The translations under genes and the position numbers were made by a program. The notes under the pieces are model-generated. The model was not told the DNA's origin. It did not search any database and saw only the letters and a list, made by a program, of their open reading frames with translations. From positions 62,001 to 126,000 of the forward strand of contig CABZAV010000001.1 in the NCBI GenBank assembly GCA_902523885.1: a stretch of 64,000 nucleotides of DNA, in the 5' to 3' direction. This DNA comes from an uncultured SAR86 cluster bacterium (lineage in GTDB: Bacteria > Pseudomonadota > Gammaproteobacteria > Magnimaribacterales > AG-339-G14). Positions 10,509 to 21,409 of this stretch are shown here, piece after piece. The stretch's first letter is position 1, and every line of letters begins with the position of its first letter.

Positions 10509-11462
10509 TTAAGAAGAGAATTCCAAAGCTAATTCCATGGATCTCTTAAAACTTGAAGGATCCGCTTTATTTTTGCCAGCCAATTCATATGCTGTTCCAT
10601 GATCAACTGATATTCGAGTGAAAGGGAGGCCTAAAGTGATATTAACAGAATTTCCAAAACCCATAGATTTTAGAACGGGAAGACCTTGATCATGGAACAT
10701 CGCTAAATATGCATCGTATTTACTAGTTTTCTCTTTTATAAAAGCTGTATCTGCTGAAATGGGACCTTCGACACATATTTTTTCACTTAAAAGAGCATTA
10801 ATGGCTGGCTCAATAATTTCTATTTCCTCGCTTCCCATGAAGCCTCCTTCCCCAGCGTGAGGATTTAGACCCAAAACACATATTTTAGGATCTTTTATTT
10901 TCCAAAGTCTTTTTAAATTTTCATTTAAAATTTTTATAGTCTCTATTATTTTTTTTGTTGAAATTGATTCACTTACTTTGTTTAAAGGAATATGAGTAGT
11001 TAATAAAGCAACTTTTACTTTTGAATTAGCAAGAAGCATTACAACATTCTTGGTTTGAGATATATCAGCCAAAAATTCCGTATGACCAGAAAACTCAAAA
11101 CCATAATCATTGATAATCTTCTTATTGATTGGACCGGTAACTAAGGCAGCATATTCTTTATTTATTGCGCCTAAAGATCCAGTTAATAAAACATCTAACG
11201 TATATTTCGAGTTTGCGACATTTGGAGAACCTGAAACAACCTCAGAATCAAGTTTGATATTCTTAACTAAAATAGAATTTTTTGTATGCAAAGTTTCTTC
11301 GAAAGATAGATTTAATTTCAAATCTTTAGAAAGCTTTCTATAAAAATCTATATCACCAATTAACTCAAAATCTTTAGGATTATTAATTTCTTGTAGAGAT
11401 TTAAGACAAATTTCAGGACCGATTCCTGCCGGATCACCAGGACTTAAAGCAATTTTTTTCAT
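10509..11462 (-). CDS. pdxA: 4-hydroxythreonine-4-phosphate dehydrogenase
   Basis: SPGDPAGIGPEI, GHTEFLAD, LGLNPHAGEGG, MFHDQGLP. Confidence 0.95.
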   Translation of the reverse strand: MKKIALSPGDPAGIGPEICLKSLQEINNPKDFELIGDIDFYRKLSKDLKLNLSFEETLHTKNSILVKNIKLDSEVVSGSPNVANSKYTLDVLLTGSLGAINKEYAALVTGPINKKIINDYGFEFSGHTEFLADISQTKNVVMLLANSKVKVALLTTHIPLNKVSESISTKKIIETIKILNENLKRLWKIKDPKICVLGLNPHAGEGGFMGSEEIEIIEPAINALLSEKICVEGPISADTAFIKEKTSKYDAYLAMFHDQGLPVLKSMGFGNSVNITLGLPFTRISVDHGTAYELAGKNKADPSSFKRSMELALEFSS

Positions 11463-12706
11463 ATGTTGATTTTAATGTCAACGTATGATTCTGCTCTCAA
11501 CTCTTGAAGAGTTCTTTCAAGTTGCTCTTCATACTTTCTTTCAAAAATAATTTTAAATGCCTTATCTTTTTGTAATTCGTTTGATATGTCTTTTTTTCTT
11601 CTATCAAGTACCTCAAGTATATGGAAACCGAAAGAGCTTTTAAAAACTTCACTAACAATATTTAATTCTGAATCATCAATAACTTTTTTAAATAAAGGAT
11701 CATATTTATCAGAGGTTGACCAACCTAAATTACCTCCATCTAATTTTGAACCAGGATCATCAGAATACAATCTAGCAAGAACTCTGAACTCTTCTCCTTC
11801 AGATATTCTATTTTTAATTTCATTAATTAATTCTTCTGCCTGCTTATCGCTTCTTATTTCAGAAGTTTGAATTAGAATATGTCTAACTAAATCTTGAGAC
11901 TCTACTTTGACTGTATCTCCTTTTTTATCCTCCAATTTAATAAAATAAAAACCTGCTCCACTTTCCAATGGGTCCGAATGAGAACCAATTTGCATATTCT
12001 TTACGATACTAAACAAAGAAGGCAGCTCAGATAATTTTTGCCATTTTGGTGGTTCATTTTCTGTACTTTCGTCATATCTAGCCTTTAAATCATAGAAATC
12101 TTCTCCATCAGAGAGTTTTTGATTTATTTCTTCCGCTTGAACTTTTGATTTTATTAAAATTTGATTTAGTTTATATTCAATCAATATTGAAATTTGACCT
12201 TCCGTAGACGAGATATAATTTTCTAACTCTTGATCTGAAATAAAAACTTTTGGTCTTACGAGCCCTCTTTGAACTCTTTGGATAATGAGGTTATTTTTTA
12301 AATCTCTTCTAAAATTTTGAAAGTTTCCTTCAGAAGAAACTTCATTTATAAATTCTTCAAGAGTTATATCATTACTTTTTGCTATCCGATCCATATAGTC
12401 GTTAAGCTCTTGATCACTTATCCTGACTCCAAATTTTTCAGCTTTTTGAAGAAGAAGTTCTTCAATAATAAGATTTTCTAAAATTTGTTTTTTTAAAAAA
12501 CTTTCTTGAGGCAAAGCCTTTCCGGGATTCTGTTTAGAAAATTCTTGCACATATTTTTGAAATTTAAGATTAAATTGAGATTCAAGAACTACACCATCAC
12601 CAACTATTACTGCAATTTTATCTAAAACTGTTTTTTCTCCACTTGCGCTTAAGGAAAAGAATAAAATAAGGGAAGCAATTTTTTTTAAGTTTTTTCTAAT
12701 TATCAT
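11459..12706 (-). CDS. surA: Periplasmic peptidyl-prolyl isomerase/chaperone SurA
   Basis: Signal peptide, SurA N domain, two parvulin regions (DLVRHILIQTS...GGNLGW); between lptD and pdxA. Confidence 0.93.
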   Translation of the reverse strand: MIIRKNLKKIASLILFFSLSASGEKTVLDKIAVIVGDGVVLESQFNLKFQKYVQEFSKQNPGKALPQESFLKKQILENLIIEELLLQKAEKFGVRISDQELNDYMDRIAKSNDITLEEFINEVSSEGNFQNFRRDLKNNLIIQRVQRGLVRPKVFISDQELENYISSTEGQISILIEYKLNQILIKSKVQAEEINQKLSDGEDFYDLKARYDESTENEPPKWQKLSELPSLFSIVKNMQIGSHSDPLESGAGFYFIKLEDKKGDTVKVESQDLVRHILIQTSEIRSDKQAEELINEIKNRISEGEEFRVLARLYSDDPGSKLDGGNLGWSTSDKYDPLFKKVIDDSELNIVSEVFKSSFGFHILEVLDRRKKDISNELQKDKAFKIIFERKYEEQLERTLQELRAESYVDIKINI

Positions 12707-14772
12707 TGTATTAATTTTCTATCAGTATATTGATTAATTCTTCTTCCTAAAGAGCCTAAGCCTTTTAATTCAAAGTAAATTCTAAAACTTTCTCGATTGT
12801 ATTCGTTGAAAGTATTTTCGTTTATTAATTTGAACCAATCCAACTCGTTGGATTCTATCAGAGCCATTCCAAAAATCAGACCAGGATTTTCATATTCTAT
12901 CCCTAAAACTAAATTTGAAAGATTAGAATTTTTTAAATCATATTCAATTTTAGAGTGAAAAGATGTTCTCTCATTTATGTAAATTTTATTCTTGTTTTCT
13001 AAGAATCTGATATTTCTTTTTTCATCTTTTTCAAAAATATAAGAATTGATATCTCTAATCCAAGTGAAGTTTAAGCTGGAAAAATTTTGATTTGAAAACG
13101 TTTTATTTAGTCCTATACTAAAAGCATCATAATTTTTGTTCGAATCTTTGGTTAAAGAGCTTAAAAAATTAAAATTCTCTCCATTTTTATAATTTATCTT
13201 TGCTTGATATGGTTCAGGTAAATCTACTTTAAATGAATTTGTTTCTAAAAACCTTTTCCCTAGTCCAATTAGTTTGGAAAAAGAAATATTTAACTTTTTT
13301 TTATTGTCCAACACTAAATACTCTGCCCCTAAAAGGATATCTCTTCGCATTGGCACATAACTATCTCCAGATACAATATCCTTAGAAAAACTTTTAGAAT
13401 CTAAGAAAAAACCAGAATTTATATTAGGTAAATTATCTTGGCTGACTTCTGCAGCATAAATAAAGCTAAAAAAAGGAGATAGCACCTCTGATTTATTTTT
13501 TTTATTTTTGAATAAATTTTGACTAATTTTAAATTCTGCTTGTGGCAATATTCTAGATTTTTCATAATTTTCTAAATAAAAGTTTTCAAATTTATATTTA
13601 ACTTTCATCATAGAGTCTAAATTAAGAAAACTCTTATAAAATAAAATTTCAGGTTCAATTTTAAGCTTTTCAATTCTTTGTTTTGAATTTTCAAAGAAAG
13701 AGCCTCCCTTTCTAAAAGATTGATAGCTAGTTTTTAAATTAAAATCAAAATTTTTGTAATTTAAAAAATAATTATATTTAATCTCTGGCACGGCTTGGAA
13801 TTGATTTTCTCCAATAGGACTTGTTAATTTGAATGCATTTACAGTTGCTTTGAAATTATAGTTTTTTCCAAAGTTAGCAATTTGAATTTTTTGTGGAACG
13901 AATAATTGACTTGATTGACCATTAAAACTTCCACCAAAATCTCTAAAAAAAAGGCTATCTCCTAAATTGGAATATTTTATTTTGAGGAAATAGTTTTTAA
14001 AAATTTTAGCATCATGGACAAAGTTAAAAGACCATCTAAATGATTTATTATTAGTTCTATTAGTATATTTATTGTTTTCTGATAAAAAAGAAGACTCAAT
14101 ATAACCTTCGTAATTTTTAGATAAATATCTAAATTTTGAAAAACCACCTTCACCTCTTTTTGCGATATATCTTGGTTCAAAAGTAAAATCATAATTTTTT
14201 GCTAAATTAAAATAGTATGGAATCGTAATATCAGTCCCATTTTTATTAGACGCTGATATTTCAGGAAGTAAAAAGCCGCTTCTTCTTTCGCCCGATGCTG
14301 GAAAAGAACCTTTGGGAAAATAAAAAATGGTTTTGTCATTAACTTTCAATTTACCTTTTTCAAAAGAAATATTATCCTTATTGGTGTCTAGATCTACTTT
14401 TCCCGCTTCTATCCACCATATTTTTTCTTCGCAAGGACATAAAGAAAATTTGGCTTTTTCAAATGAAACTTTATTTTTTGATACCAAAGCTTTTTGAGCC
14501 TCACCCCAAACAAATTGATCCTTAACTTCAAAGGTAAGCATTTCTAATTCTAAAATTGTATTTCTTTGATCAAGCTTTGCTTTTTCTGAATTAAAAATAA
14601 GTTCTTCGTAATTTAAATTTACATTTCCTTCAAAAATAAGAGAATTATTTTCTTTATCTGAAAAAAAATAATCAGAGCTATAATTAAAATCCTGACTACC
14701 AATAAAAATAGAGAGTAGAAGTGTTGAGCCTAGCGTGAGTAAACTAAAAAAAGAAAATGAAATTTTTTTCAT
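12703..14772 (-). CDS. lptD: LPS-assembly protein LptD
   Basis: N-terminal OstA-like domain, CPCEEKIWWIEAGKVDLD, SGERRSGFLLPEI; beta-barrel C-terminus; synteny with surA. Confidence 0.9.
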   Translation of the reverse strand: MKKISFSFFSLLTLGSTLLLSIFIGSQDFNYSSDYFFSDKENNSLIFEGNVNLNYEELIFNSEKAKLDQRNTILELEMLTFEVKDQFVWGEAQKALVSKNKVSFEKAKFSLCPCEEKIWWIEAGKVDLDTNKDNISFEKGKLKVNDKTIFYFPKGSFPASGERRSGFLLPEISASNKNGTDITIPYYFNLAKNYDFTFEPRYIAKRGEGGFSKFRYLSKNYEGYIESSFLSENNKYTNRTNNKSFRWSFNFVHDAKIFKNYFLKIKYSNLGDSLFFRDFGGSFNGQSSQLFVPQKIQIANFGKNYNFKATVNAFKLTSPIGENQFQAVPEIKYNYFLNYKNFDFNLKTSYQSFRKGGSFFENSKQRIEKLKIEPEILFYKSFLNLDSMMKVKYKFENFYLENYEKSRILPQAEFKISQNLFKNKKNKSEVLSPFFSFIYAAEVSQDNLPNINSGFFLDSKSFSKDIVSGDSYVPMRRDILLGAEYLVLDNKKKLNISFSKLIGLGKRFLETNSFKVDLPEPYQAKINYKNGENFNFLSSLTKDSNKNYDAFSIGLNKTFSNQNFSSLNFTWIRDINSYIFEKDEKRNIRFLENKNKIYINERTSFHSKIEYDLKNSNLSNLVLGIEYENPGLIFGMALIESNELDWFKLINENTFNEYNRESFRIYFELKGLGSLGRRINQYTDRKLIQ

Positions 14773-14863
14773 GAAAATTTTTAATAAGTTACCATTCTAA
14801 TGATATTAAGGGTATTTGGGGGTTAAAATACATTTTTTAAATTATAAAAAATATGGAGATAAA

Positions 14864-15724
14864 ATGACTAAACTAGCAAATAAAACACTTTTCATTTCGG
14901 GAGCTAGCAGAGGTATCGGGCTAGCAATAGCTAAAAGAGCTGCTCAAGATGGAGCCAATATTATTTTGGCTGCAAAAACAGCTGAACCTCATCCAAAATT
15001 ACCCGGAACAATTTACACAGCCGCTGAAGAAATTGAAGAAGCTGGAGGAAAGGCTTTTCCTTTGGTTTGTGATATCAGGTCTGAAGAACAAGTAGAAGAC
15101 TGTGTTGAGAAGGGAGCTGAACATTTTGGAGGAATAGATATTTGTGTAAATAATGCTAGCGCAATACAGTTGACCAATACACTTCAAACAGACATGAAAA
15201 GATACGACTTGATGAATCAAATCAATGCAAGAGGTACTTTTTTGACTTCGAAGAAATGTCTTCCTCATCTTTTAAAATCTGAAAATCCACACATTATGAA
15301 CTTGTCGCCGCCTCTAGATATGAATCCTAAATGGTTTTCCGGACATGTTGCTTACACAATGGCAAAATATGGAATGAGTCTTTGCGTTCTAGGAATGGCA
15401 GAAGAGTTTAAAGAACAAGGCGTAGCTGTAAACGCTTTATGGCCAAGAACTGCCATTTCGACTGCGGCCGTTAAAAATGTCTTAGGAGGGGAAGAGATGG
15501 CAAATATTTCAAGGACTCCTGAGATTATGGCCGATGCTGCTTATGTAATCTTAACAAAGCCTTCAAAGGAATTTACTGGTAACTTTTGTATAGATGACAA
15601 CCTTTTAGCAGAACATGGCGTTACAGATTTTTCAAAATATGCCTCTGTGCCGTTTGATCAACTTGCTCCAGATTTTTTTGTACCAGATGATATTTTGCCT
15701 CCTGAAGCGGCGAAAAATAGTTAA
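14864..15724 (+). CDS. SDR family oxidoreductase (hydroxysteroid dehydrogenase-like 2 type)
   Basis: MTKLANKTLFISGASRGIGLAIAKRAAQDGANIILAAKTAEPHPKLPGTIYTAAEEIEEAGG; ATG at 14864 preceded by GGAG. Confidence 0.85.
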   Translation: MTKLANKTLFISGASRGIGLAIAKRAAQDGANIILAAKTAEPHPKLPGTIYTAAEEIEEAGGKAFPLVCDIRSEEQVEDCVEKGAEHFGGIDICVNNASAIQLTNTLQTDMKRYDLMNQINARGTFLTSKKCLPHLLKSENPHIMNLSPPLDMNPKWFSGHVAYTMAKYGMSLCVLGMAEEFKEQGVAVNALWPRTAISTAAVKNVLGGEEMANISRTPEIMADAAYVILTKPSKEFTGNFCIDDNLLAEHGVTDFSKYASVPFDQLAPDFFVPDDILPPEAAKNS

Positions 15725-15729
15725 AAATT

Positions 15730-16749
15730 TTGATAGAAAATTTCTCTAGCAGTCAATTAGAGTGGCTTACCAGCCAACTAAATCAAATAAACGATTCAGG
15801 TATTAAAAATTTTTCGAAATTAAGACTTGAATCAAGCCAAAGAGATTTTTATAGATTTTTCTTCCTAAATAACAGCTCAGTTATTTTAATGGTTGTTCCC
15901 GATGGAATTGAGGAGAGCGTATCCTCATTTACTGAAAAATCAAAAATTTTTAAAAAAAATGGAGTGAATGTTCCAACTATTTATTCCGAAAATGAAGCTT
16001 TAGGCTTAATTTTAGTTGAAGATTTTGGAGATGAACTATATCAATTTAACTTGTCTAATGAAAAAGCAGATCTTTATTATGATCTTGCTATTAATGAACT
16101 GATAAAGATTCAAAGCACAAAGCTAGATAAGAATATTTTTAGCTATTTTGATGATAATTTGCTTTTATATAATTGGAGTTTATTTGAAAAATTTTTCATA
16201 AATAATTTTTTAGAGAATAAAATTCATAACCGATCGCTAGAAATTCTTAAAGAAAGCTATAAAAAAATCTCTTTAAATTTATTAGATCAACCAAAAGTGA
16301 TTTGTCACTTTGATTATGAATGTAGAAATCTTATTTTTAAGGAGAATAAAACTGGAGTCTTAGACTTTCAAGATGCATTAATAGGACCAATTGGTTTAGA
16401 TCTAGCTTCTTTGTTTAAAGATCTATATTTTTTTTGGCCAAAAGAGAAAATTTTAACTTGGTACAAGAATTATCAAAAAAAAATTGAACAAAAACTTAAT
16501 CTAAAGGTTTCCTTAATAAAATTAATTGAATACATAGATTATTGCAGTATTCAAAGACAATTTAGAATCTTAGGTAAGCTCTCTAAAGTTTATTTAGATT
16601 TGAATAGAACAAATAGAATCGCTGATTTTCCAGTACTGTTGAATTATATGATTAATACCTCAGAAGCATATGAAGAATTAAAACCAATTTCAGAGACGCT
16701 CTTACCTTTAAAAGAAGTTTTAAACGAAAGGATTGCTAAAATAAATTAA
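15730..16749 (+). CDS. amgK: Anomeric N-acetylmuramate/N-acetylglucosamine kinase AmgK-like
   Basis: APH-fold kinase (VICHFDYECRNLIF, GVLDFQDALIGPIGLDLASLFKD) directly upstream of murU; TTG start. Confidence 0.8.
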   Translation: MIENFSSSQLEWLTSQLNQINDSGIKNFSKLRLESSQRDFYRFFFLNNSSVILMVVPDGIEESVSSFTEKSKIFKKNGVNVPTIYSENEALGLILVEDFGDELYQFNLSNEKADLYYDLAINELIKIQSTKLDKNIFSYFDDNLLLYNWSLFEKFFINNFLENKIHNRSLEILKESYKKISLNLLDQPKVICHFDYECRNLIFKENKTGVLDFQDALIGPIGLDLASLFKDLYFFWPKEKILTWYKNYQKKIEQKLNLKVSLIKLIEYIDYCSIQRQFRILGKLSKVYLDLNRTNRIADFPVLLNYMINTSEAYEELKPISETLLPLKEVLNERIAKIN

Positions 16750-16750
16750 T

Positions 16751-17419
16751 ATGAAGGCTTTTATTCTTGCTGCTGGATTGGGAACTAGGCTTAAGGAACT
16801 TACAAAAGATCTTCCAAAACCACTTTTAAAAGTTAAAGGAAAATCTTTAATCGAGTGGAATATTTTGAAATTGAAGAGTGCAGGCTTTGATCAAATAATT
16901 ATAAATACACATTATCTAGGTGATCAAATTGAAGATCATATTGGAGACGGCACAAAATTTGATCTAAAAATAAAGTATTCACGCGAAGAGAAGATTTTAG
17001 GAACTGGCGGGGCATTGATAAAAGCAAAAGAATTAATTGGCAACGATCCATTTTTAATTCTAAGCGGAGATTTATGGACAGATTATCCTTTTTCAAGACT
17101 GGGAAGTTATAACTTAAAAAAGGTTGCACATTTAATTTTACTAAAGAAAGACAAAGATCAAGATGCTGATATGAATTTAAAGAAGGACTATGTTTATGTC
17201 GATGAAAGCTCGAAAGAACTTACGTATTCTGGAATAGGGCTTATAAATCCAAAAATATTTAATGAAATTAAGCTTGATAAACTTCAATTGTGGAGAGATC
17301 TTCTTTTGCCGATTGTCGAGACGAAAGAAATTTCTGGAGAAATTTTCAATGGTCTAGCTTTGAATATAAATTCTAAAAAAGACCTTCGCCAATTAGACGT
17401 TATTATAAGCGAAGGGTAA
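16751..17419 (+). CDS. murU: N-acetylmuramate alpha-1-phosphate uridylyltransferase
   Basis: MKAFILAAGLGTRLKELTKDLPKPLLKVKGKSLIEW nucleotidyltransferase; coupled to amgK. Confidence 0.88.
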   Translation: MKAFILAAGLGTRLKELTKDLPKPLLKVKGKSLIEWNILKLKSAGFDQIIINTHYLGDQIEDHIGDGTKFDLKIKYSREEKILGTGGALIKAKELIGNDPFLILSGDLWTDYPFSRLGSYNLKKVAHLILLKKDKDQDADMNLKKDYVYVDESSKELTYSGIGLINPKIFNEIKLDKLQLWRDLLLPIVETKEISGEIFNGLALNINSKKDLRQLDVIISEG

Positions 17420-17428
17420 AATTCTAAA

Positions 17429-18097
17429 ATGCCAAAACAATCCAACATTATAGCTCCCTCAATTTTATCAGCAGATTTTTCAAAGTTAGGAGAAGAAGTA
17501 AGAGAAGTTCTCTCGGCTGGAGCAGAGTGGATTCATTTTGACGTAATGGACAATCACTTTGTGCCAAATTTGACTATTGGACCAATGGTTTGTCAATCTT
17601 TAAGAAAGTCAGGAATAGATTGTCCTATAGATGTCCATTTGATGGTTGAACCTGTCGACGATCTTATAAAAATGTTTGCTGATGCAGGAGCAACTTCTAT
17701 AACTTTTCATCCTGAAGCCTCAATTGATACGGAAAAGTCTATTCAACTAATTAAAGATTTAGGATGCAAACCAGGCTTAGTGCTTAATCCAGATGTTTCT
17801 CTTAAAATTTTGAATCCTTATTTAGAAGAACTATATATGGTTTTGCTTATGAGTGTATTTCCTGGCTTTGGCGGGCAAGAATTTATACTTGAAACTATTC
17901 CCAAGATTGCAAGTCTAAGAAAGATCATTGACGAAAAGCAACAAGACATCCGATTAGAAGTTGATGGAGGAATTAAAGAATCAAATATTTTTGATGTTGC
18001 TTCTGCAGGAGCAGATACTTTTGTAGCTGGCTCTGCTATTTTTAATAAATCTAGTTATGTCGACGCAATTAAAGATCTTAAAGATAATTTTAATTAG
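17429..18097 (+). CDS. rpe: Ribulose-phosphate 3-epimerase
   Basis: [38 protein letters not shown]. Confidence 0.96.
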   Translation: MPKQSNIIAPSILSADFSKLGEEVREVLSAGAEWIHFDVMDNHFVPNLTIGPMVCQSLRKSGIDCPIDVHLMVEPVDDLIKMFADAGATSITFHPEASIDTEKSIQLIKDLGCKPGLVLNPDVSLKILNPYLEELYMVLLMSVFPGFGGQEFILETIPKIASLRKIIDEKQQDIRLEVDGGIKESNIFDVASAGADTFVAGSAIFNKSSYVDAIKDLKDNFN

Positions 18098-18491
18098 TTT
18101 TTTTTCATTTAATCTAATTTCTTCTGAGAAGGAAAATTATGGATGTGACTTAGGTTTTGAATCTATAGTTGAAAAGAAAATATGTGTAAAAAATTTAGAA
18201 AGCAATGAAGATAGAAAACTCGGATTAATGAATTTAGAAAAGCTTTCTAAATTTCACCAAGTAAATTTTGTTTGGAATGGTAAAAGAAAAATCAGATGTA
18301 TGTGGATGAAAAATACTTCGATTCCTTTAGATATTTTATTTGTAGACAGAATTAAATTTGTTATCGAAAAAGGAGAGCCATTTTCAGAAAAAAAGATATG
18401 TCACCCTGCAATAAAAGTTATAGAAGCTAATAGAGGTGAGTTATTGGCAGAATACAAACTGATAAATTCCTCTTTGGAATATGAAAACTAA
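18057..18491 (+). CDS. Secreted DUF192 family protein
   Basis: Signal-like N-terminus; [11 protein letters not shown]...[16 protein letters not shown]; overlaps the rpe 3' end by 41 bp. Confidence 0.8.
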   Translation: MSTQLKILKIILISFFSFNLISSEKENYGCDLGFESIVEKKICVKNLESNEDRKLGLMNLEKLSKFHQVNFVWNGKRKIRCMWMKNTSIPLDILFVDRIKFVIEKGEPFSEKKICHPAIKVIEANRGELLAEYKLINSSLEYEN

Positions 18492-19830
18492 GATACCTTT
18501 TTTTAAAGAAATTACTGGAGATTTAGGCTCTCCTTTAGAAATTTATTTAAAATTCAAAAATGAAAAAAACTCGTATTTTTTTGAATCAGTTGAGGGAGGA
18601 GATAAATGGGCAAGGTATTCTATTATCGGTTTACCAACCGATAAAAAAATTTCTTTGTCAAAAAATCCTTTGAATCAAATAGATGATTTTCTAAAAAGTA
18701 TTGATGTTAAAAAAAACAAAACCTTACCTGAATTTCATGGAGGTCTTGTCGGATATTTTAGTTATGAAACTATAAGGGAAATAGAAGGGAAGTTAAAAAA
18801 ATCAACAAAGCCTAAACTTAAATACGATGATATTTCGTTAATGATTTCTGATGAGGTAATTATTTTTGATAATATTAAAAAATCTTTATTTATAGTTGTT
18901 AATGGGCAAGAAGAAGAAAAATCAGCCTGTTTATCTAGAATAAATGAAATCCATAATAAACTTTTAGAGCCAAGCAAAGACGAAAATAAAAAAACTAAAA
19001 ACAAAATTAATTTTTCCTCTTCTGTCTCAAAAGACGAATACTTAAATTCAATAAAAAAAATTAAAGATTACATAGTTGAAGGCGACGTGATGCAGGTTGT
19101 TTATGGACAGGAACTTACTACTCCTTTTGAAGGATCTCCAATTGATCTTTACAAATCTTTAAGGAAATTAAATCCAAGCCCTTATATGTATTTTTTAAAA
19201 ATAGACGATTTACACATTGTTGGGGCCTCGCCGGAAATTCTCGTTAGGTTACAAAATAATGAGGTTACTGTAAGACCTATTGCTGGAACAATTAAAAGAG
19301 GTAAAAACGAAAAAGAAGATAACGAATTGGCCTCTAAATTAATAAATGATCCAAAAGAAATCGCTGAACATTTGATGTTGATTGATTTAGGTAGAAACGA
19401 TGTGGGGAGAATTGCCAAAATCGGATCTGTAAAAACCACTGAACAAATGAAAATAGAAAAATACTCCCATGTAATGCATCTAGTTTCAAATGTAATTGGC
19501 GAATTAGATGATGGATACTCTTCGATAGATGTTTTAAAAGCTACTTTTCCTGCAGGAACTCTTTCTGGAGCTCCAAAAGTCAGAGCTATGGAGATAATTG
19601 ACGAATTAGAGCCTGACCGAAGAGGAGTTTACGGAGGTGCAATTGGTTATTTATCTTGGACAGGAAATATGGATTTAGCTATTGCTATAAGAACAGCAGT
19701 TATTCAAGACCAAGAACTAAGTGTAAGAGCAGGGGGCGGAGTAGTGTATGATTCAGATCCTGAGGCAGAATATCAAGAATCCTTGAATAAAGCTCAATCA
19801 ATTATTAAAGCAATAGAGGAAATGGATTAA
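18481..19830 (+). CDS. trpE: Anthranilate synthase component I
   Basis: Chorismate-binding motifs ([33 protein letters not shown]). Confidence 0.96.
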   Translation: MKTKIPFFKEITGDLGSPLEIYLKFKNEKNSYFFESVEGGDKWARYSIIGLPTDKKISLSKNPLNQIDDFLKSIDVKKNKTLPEFHGGLVGYFSYETIREIEGKLKKSTKPKLKYDDISLMISDEVIIFDNIKKSLFIVVNGQEEEKSACLSRINEIHNKLLEPSKDENKKTKNKINFSSSVSKDEYLNSIKKIKDYIVEGDVMQVVYGQELTTPFEGSPIDLYKSLRKLNPSPYMYFLKIDDLHIVGASPEILVRLQNNEVTVRPIAGTIKRGKNEKEDNELASKLINDPKEIAEHLMLIDLGRNDVGRIAKIGSVKTTEQMKIEKYSHVMHLVSNVIGELDDGYSSIDVLKATFPAGTLSGAPKVRAMEIIDELEPDRRGVYGGAIGYLSWTGNMDLAIAIRTAVIQDQELSVRAGGGVVYDSDPEAEYQESLNKAQSIIKAIEEMD

Positions 19831-20396
19831 TGCTGTTGATGATAGATAATTACGACTCGTTTACTTATAACCTAGTTCAATACTTTGGTGAACTGGGACA
19901 ACAAGTTAAGGTTTTTAGAAATGATAAGATTACTGTTCAAGAAGCAGAGGCTTTAGAACCAGATTACCTAGTAATTTCTCCAGGCCCTTGTTCTCCAAAA
20001 GAAGCTGGAGTTTCTATAGATCTAATAAATTTTTTTAAAGATAAAATTCCGATTTTAGGAGTATGTCTTGGACACCAAGCTATTGGAGAAGCCTTTGGAG
20101 GAAAGATTGTAAAGGCTAATAAACCAATGCATGGAAAAATTTCAATTATCGATCATGATTCAAATTTTTTATTTAAAAATGTCGAAAATAATTTGGCTGT
20201 TACGAGATATCATTCTTTAATAATTGAATCAGAATCTTTGCCTGAAGAATTTATAGTCAATGCAAGGACTTCAAATGGAACGATTATGGGAATTCAACAT
20301 GCTAATTTAAAAATTTCAGGAGTACAGTTTCATCCAGAGTCAATAATGACCAATAAAGGAAAAAAAATTCTTTCAAATTTTCTTGATAGTAAATGA
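19830..20396 (+). CDS. trpG: Anthranilate synthase component II (glutamine amidotransferase)
   Basis: [39 protein letters not shown]. Confidence 0.97.
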   Translation: MLLMIDNYDSFTYNLVQYFGELGQQVKVFRNDKITVQEAEALEPDYLVISPGPCSPKEAGVSIDLINFFKDKIPILGVCLGHQAIGEAFGGKIVKANKPMHGKISIIDHDSNFLFKNVENNLAVTRYHSLIIESESLPEEFIVNARTSNGTIMGIQHANLKISGVQFHPESIMTNKGKKILSNFLDSK

Positions 20397-21409
20397 ATAG
20401 TTCAGAAATCGTAAACAAATCTTCTACAAAAAATTTAACAAAAGAGGAGTCTGCAACTATTTTTCAACAAATATTCTTGGGACAAGTTTCCGAAATAGAA
20501 ATCGAAAACTTTTTATTGAACCTTTCCAAAAAAGGGGAGACATCGGACGAACTCACAGGAGCAGTTCAAGCAATGAGAAATTCATCATTAAAAGTAAAAG
20601 TTAATTTACGAGATCACTTAGTAGATTGCTGCGGAACAGGCGGTTTAGGAAAGAGTATGATGAATGTTTCCACAACTGCAGCTTTAATAGCATCCGCTGC
20701 AAAAGTGAGAGTTGCCAAACATGGTAACAGGACTGCAACCGGAAAAAGTGGAAGTGCAGATGTCTTGGAGGCTGCAAATGTAAATTTAAATCTAAACCCA
20801 AATCAAGTCGCAAGATGTATTGAAGAAATAGGAATAGGATTTATGTTTGCTCAAAATTTTCATCCAGGAATGAAATATGTCATGCCAGTAAGAAAACGAA
20901 TTGCCGATAAGACTATATTTAATTTGTTAGGCCCACTAACGAATCCTGCAGATGCAAAAAGACAATGTATTGGAGTCTATGATCCTCAGTGGATATTGCC
21001 TGTTGCAGAAACTTTAAAAAATCTTGGAACTATAAAAGCGATGGTTTTTCATTCAAAAGATGGCCTTGATGAAATAAGTTCAATCGATAAAACATTGGTA
21101 GCAGAATTGGAAAATAATAAAATTTCAGAATATGAAATTGATCCAAAATCATTTGATATTCATCAGAGAGATTTAAATGATTTACAAATAAGTTCCCCAC
21201 AGGAGAGTCTGCAGCTCATCAAAGCAACCTTACAAAATGAAGGCTTTAAATCGGGCGAAGATATAACAAGTTTAAATTCTGCTGCTGTAATTTATGTAGC
21301 TGACTCAGTTAGTAGCTTTGAAAAAGCATTTGAGATGGCAATTGATGTAATTAGGTCAGGATCGGCTTTAGATAAGCTCGAAGAATTAGCTACTTTTTCT
21401 AATAATTAA
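20393..21409 (+). CDS. trpD: Anthranilate phosphoribosyltransferase
   Basis: [44 protein letters not shown]. Confidence 0.97.
   Translation: MNSSEIVNKSSTKNLTKEESATIFQQIFLGQVSEIEIENFLLNLSKKGETSDELTGAVQAMRNSSLKVKVNLRDHLVDCCGTGGLGKSMMNVSTTAALIASAAKVRVAKHGNRTATGKSGSADVLEAANVNLNLNPNQVARCIEEIGIGFMFAQNFHPGMKYVMPVRKRIADKTIFNLLGPLTNPADAKRQCIGVYDPQWILPVAETLKNLGTIKAMVFHSKDGLDEISSIDKTLVAELENNKISEYEIDPKSFDIHQRDLNDLQISSPQESLQLIKATLQNEGFKSGEDITSLNSAAVIYVADSVSSFEKAFEMAIDVIRSGSALDKLEELATFSNN

Noticed and set aside
18400-18500. trp attenuator/leader peptide upstream of trpE
   Set aside because: trpE overlaps the DUF192 stop; there is no space for a leader peptide or attenuator.
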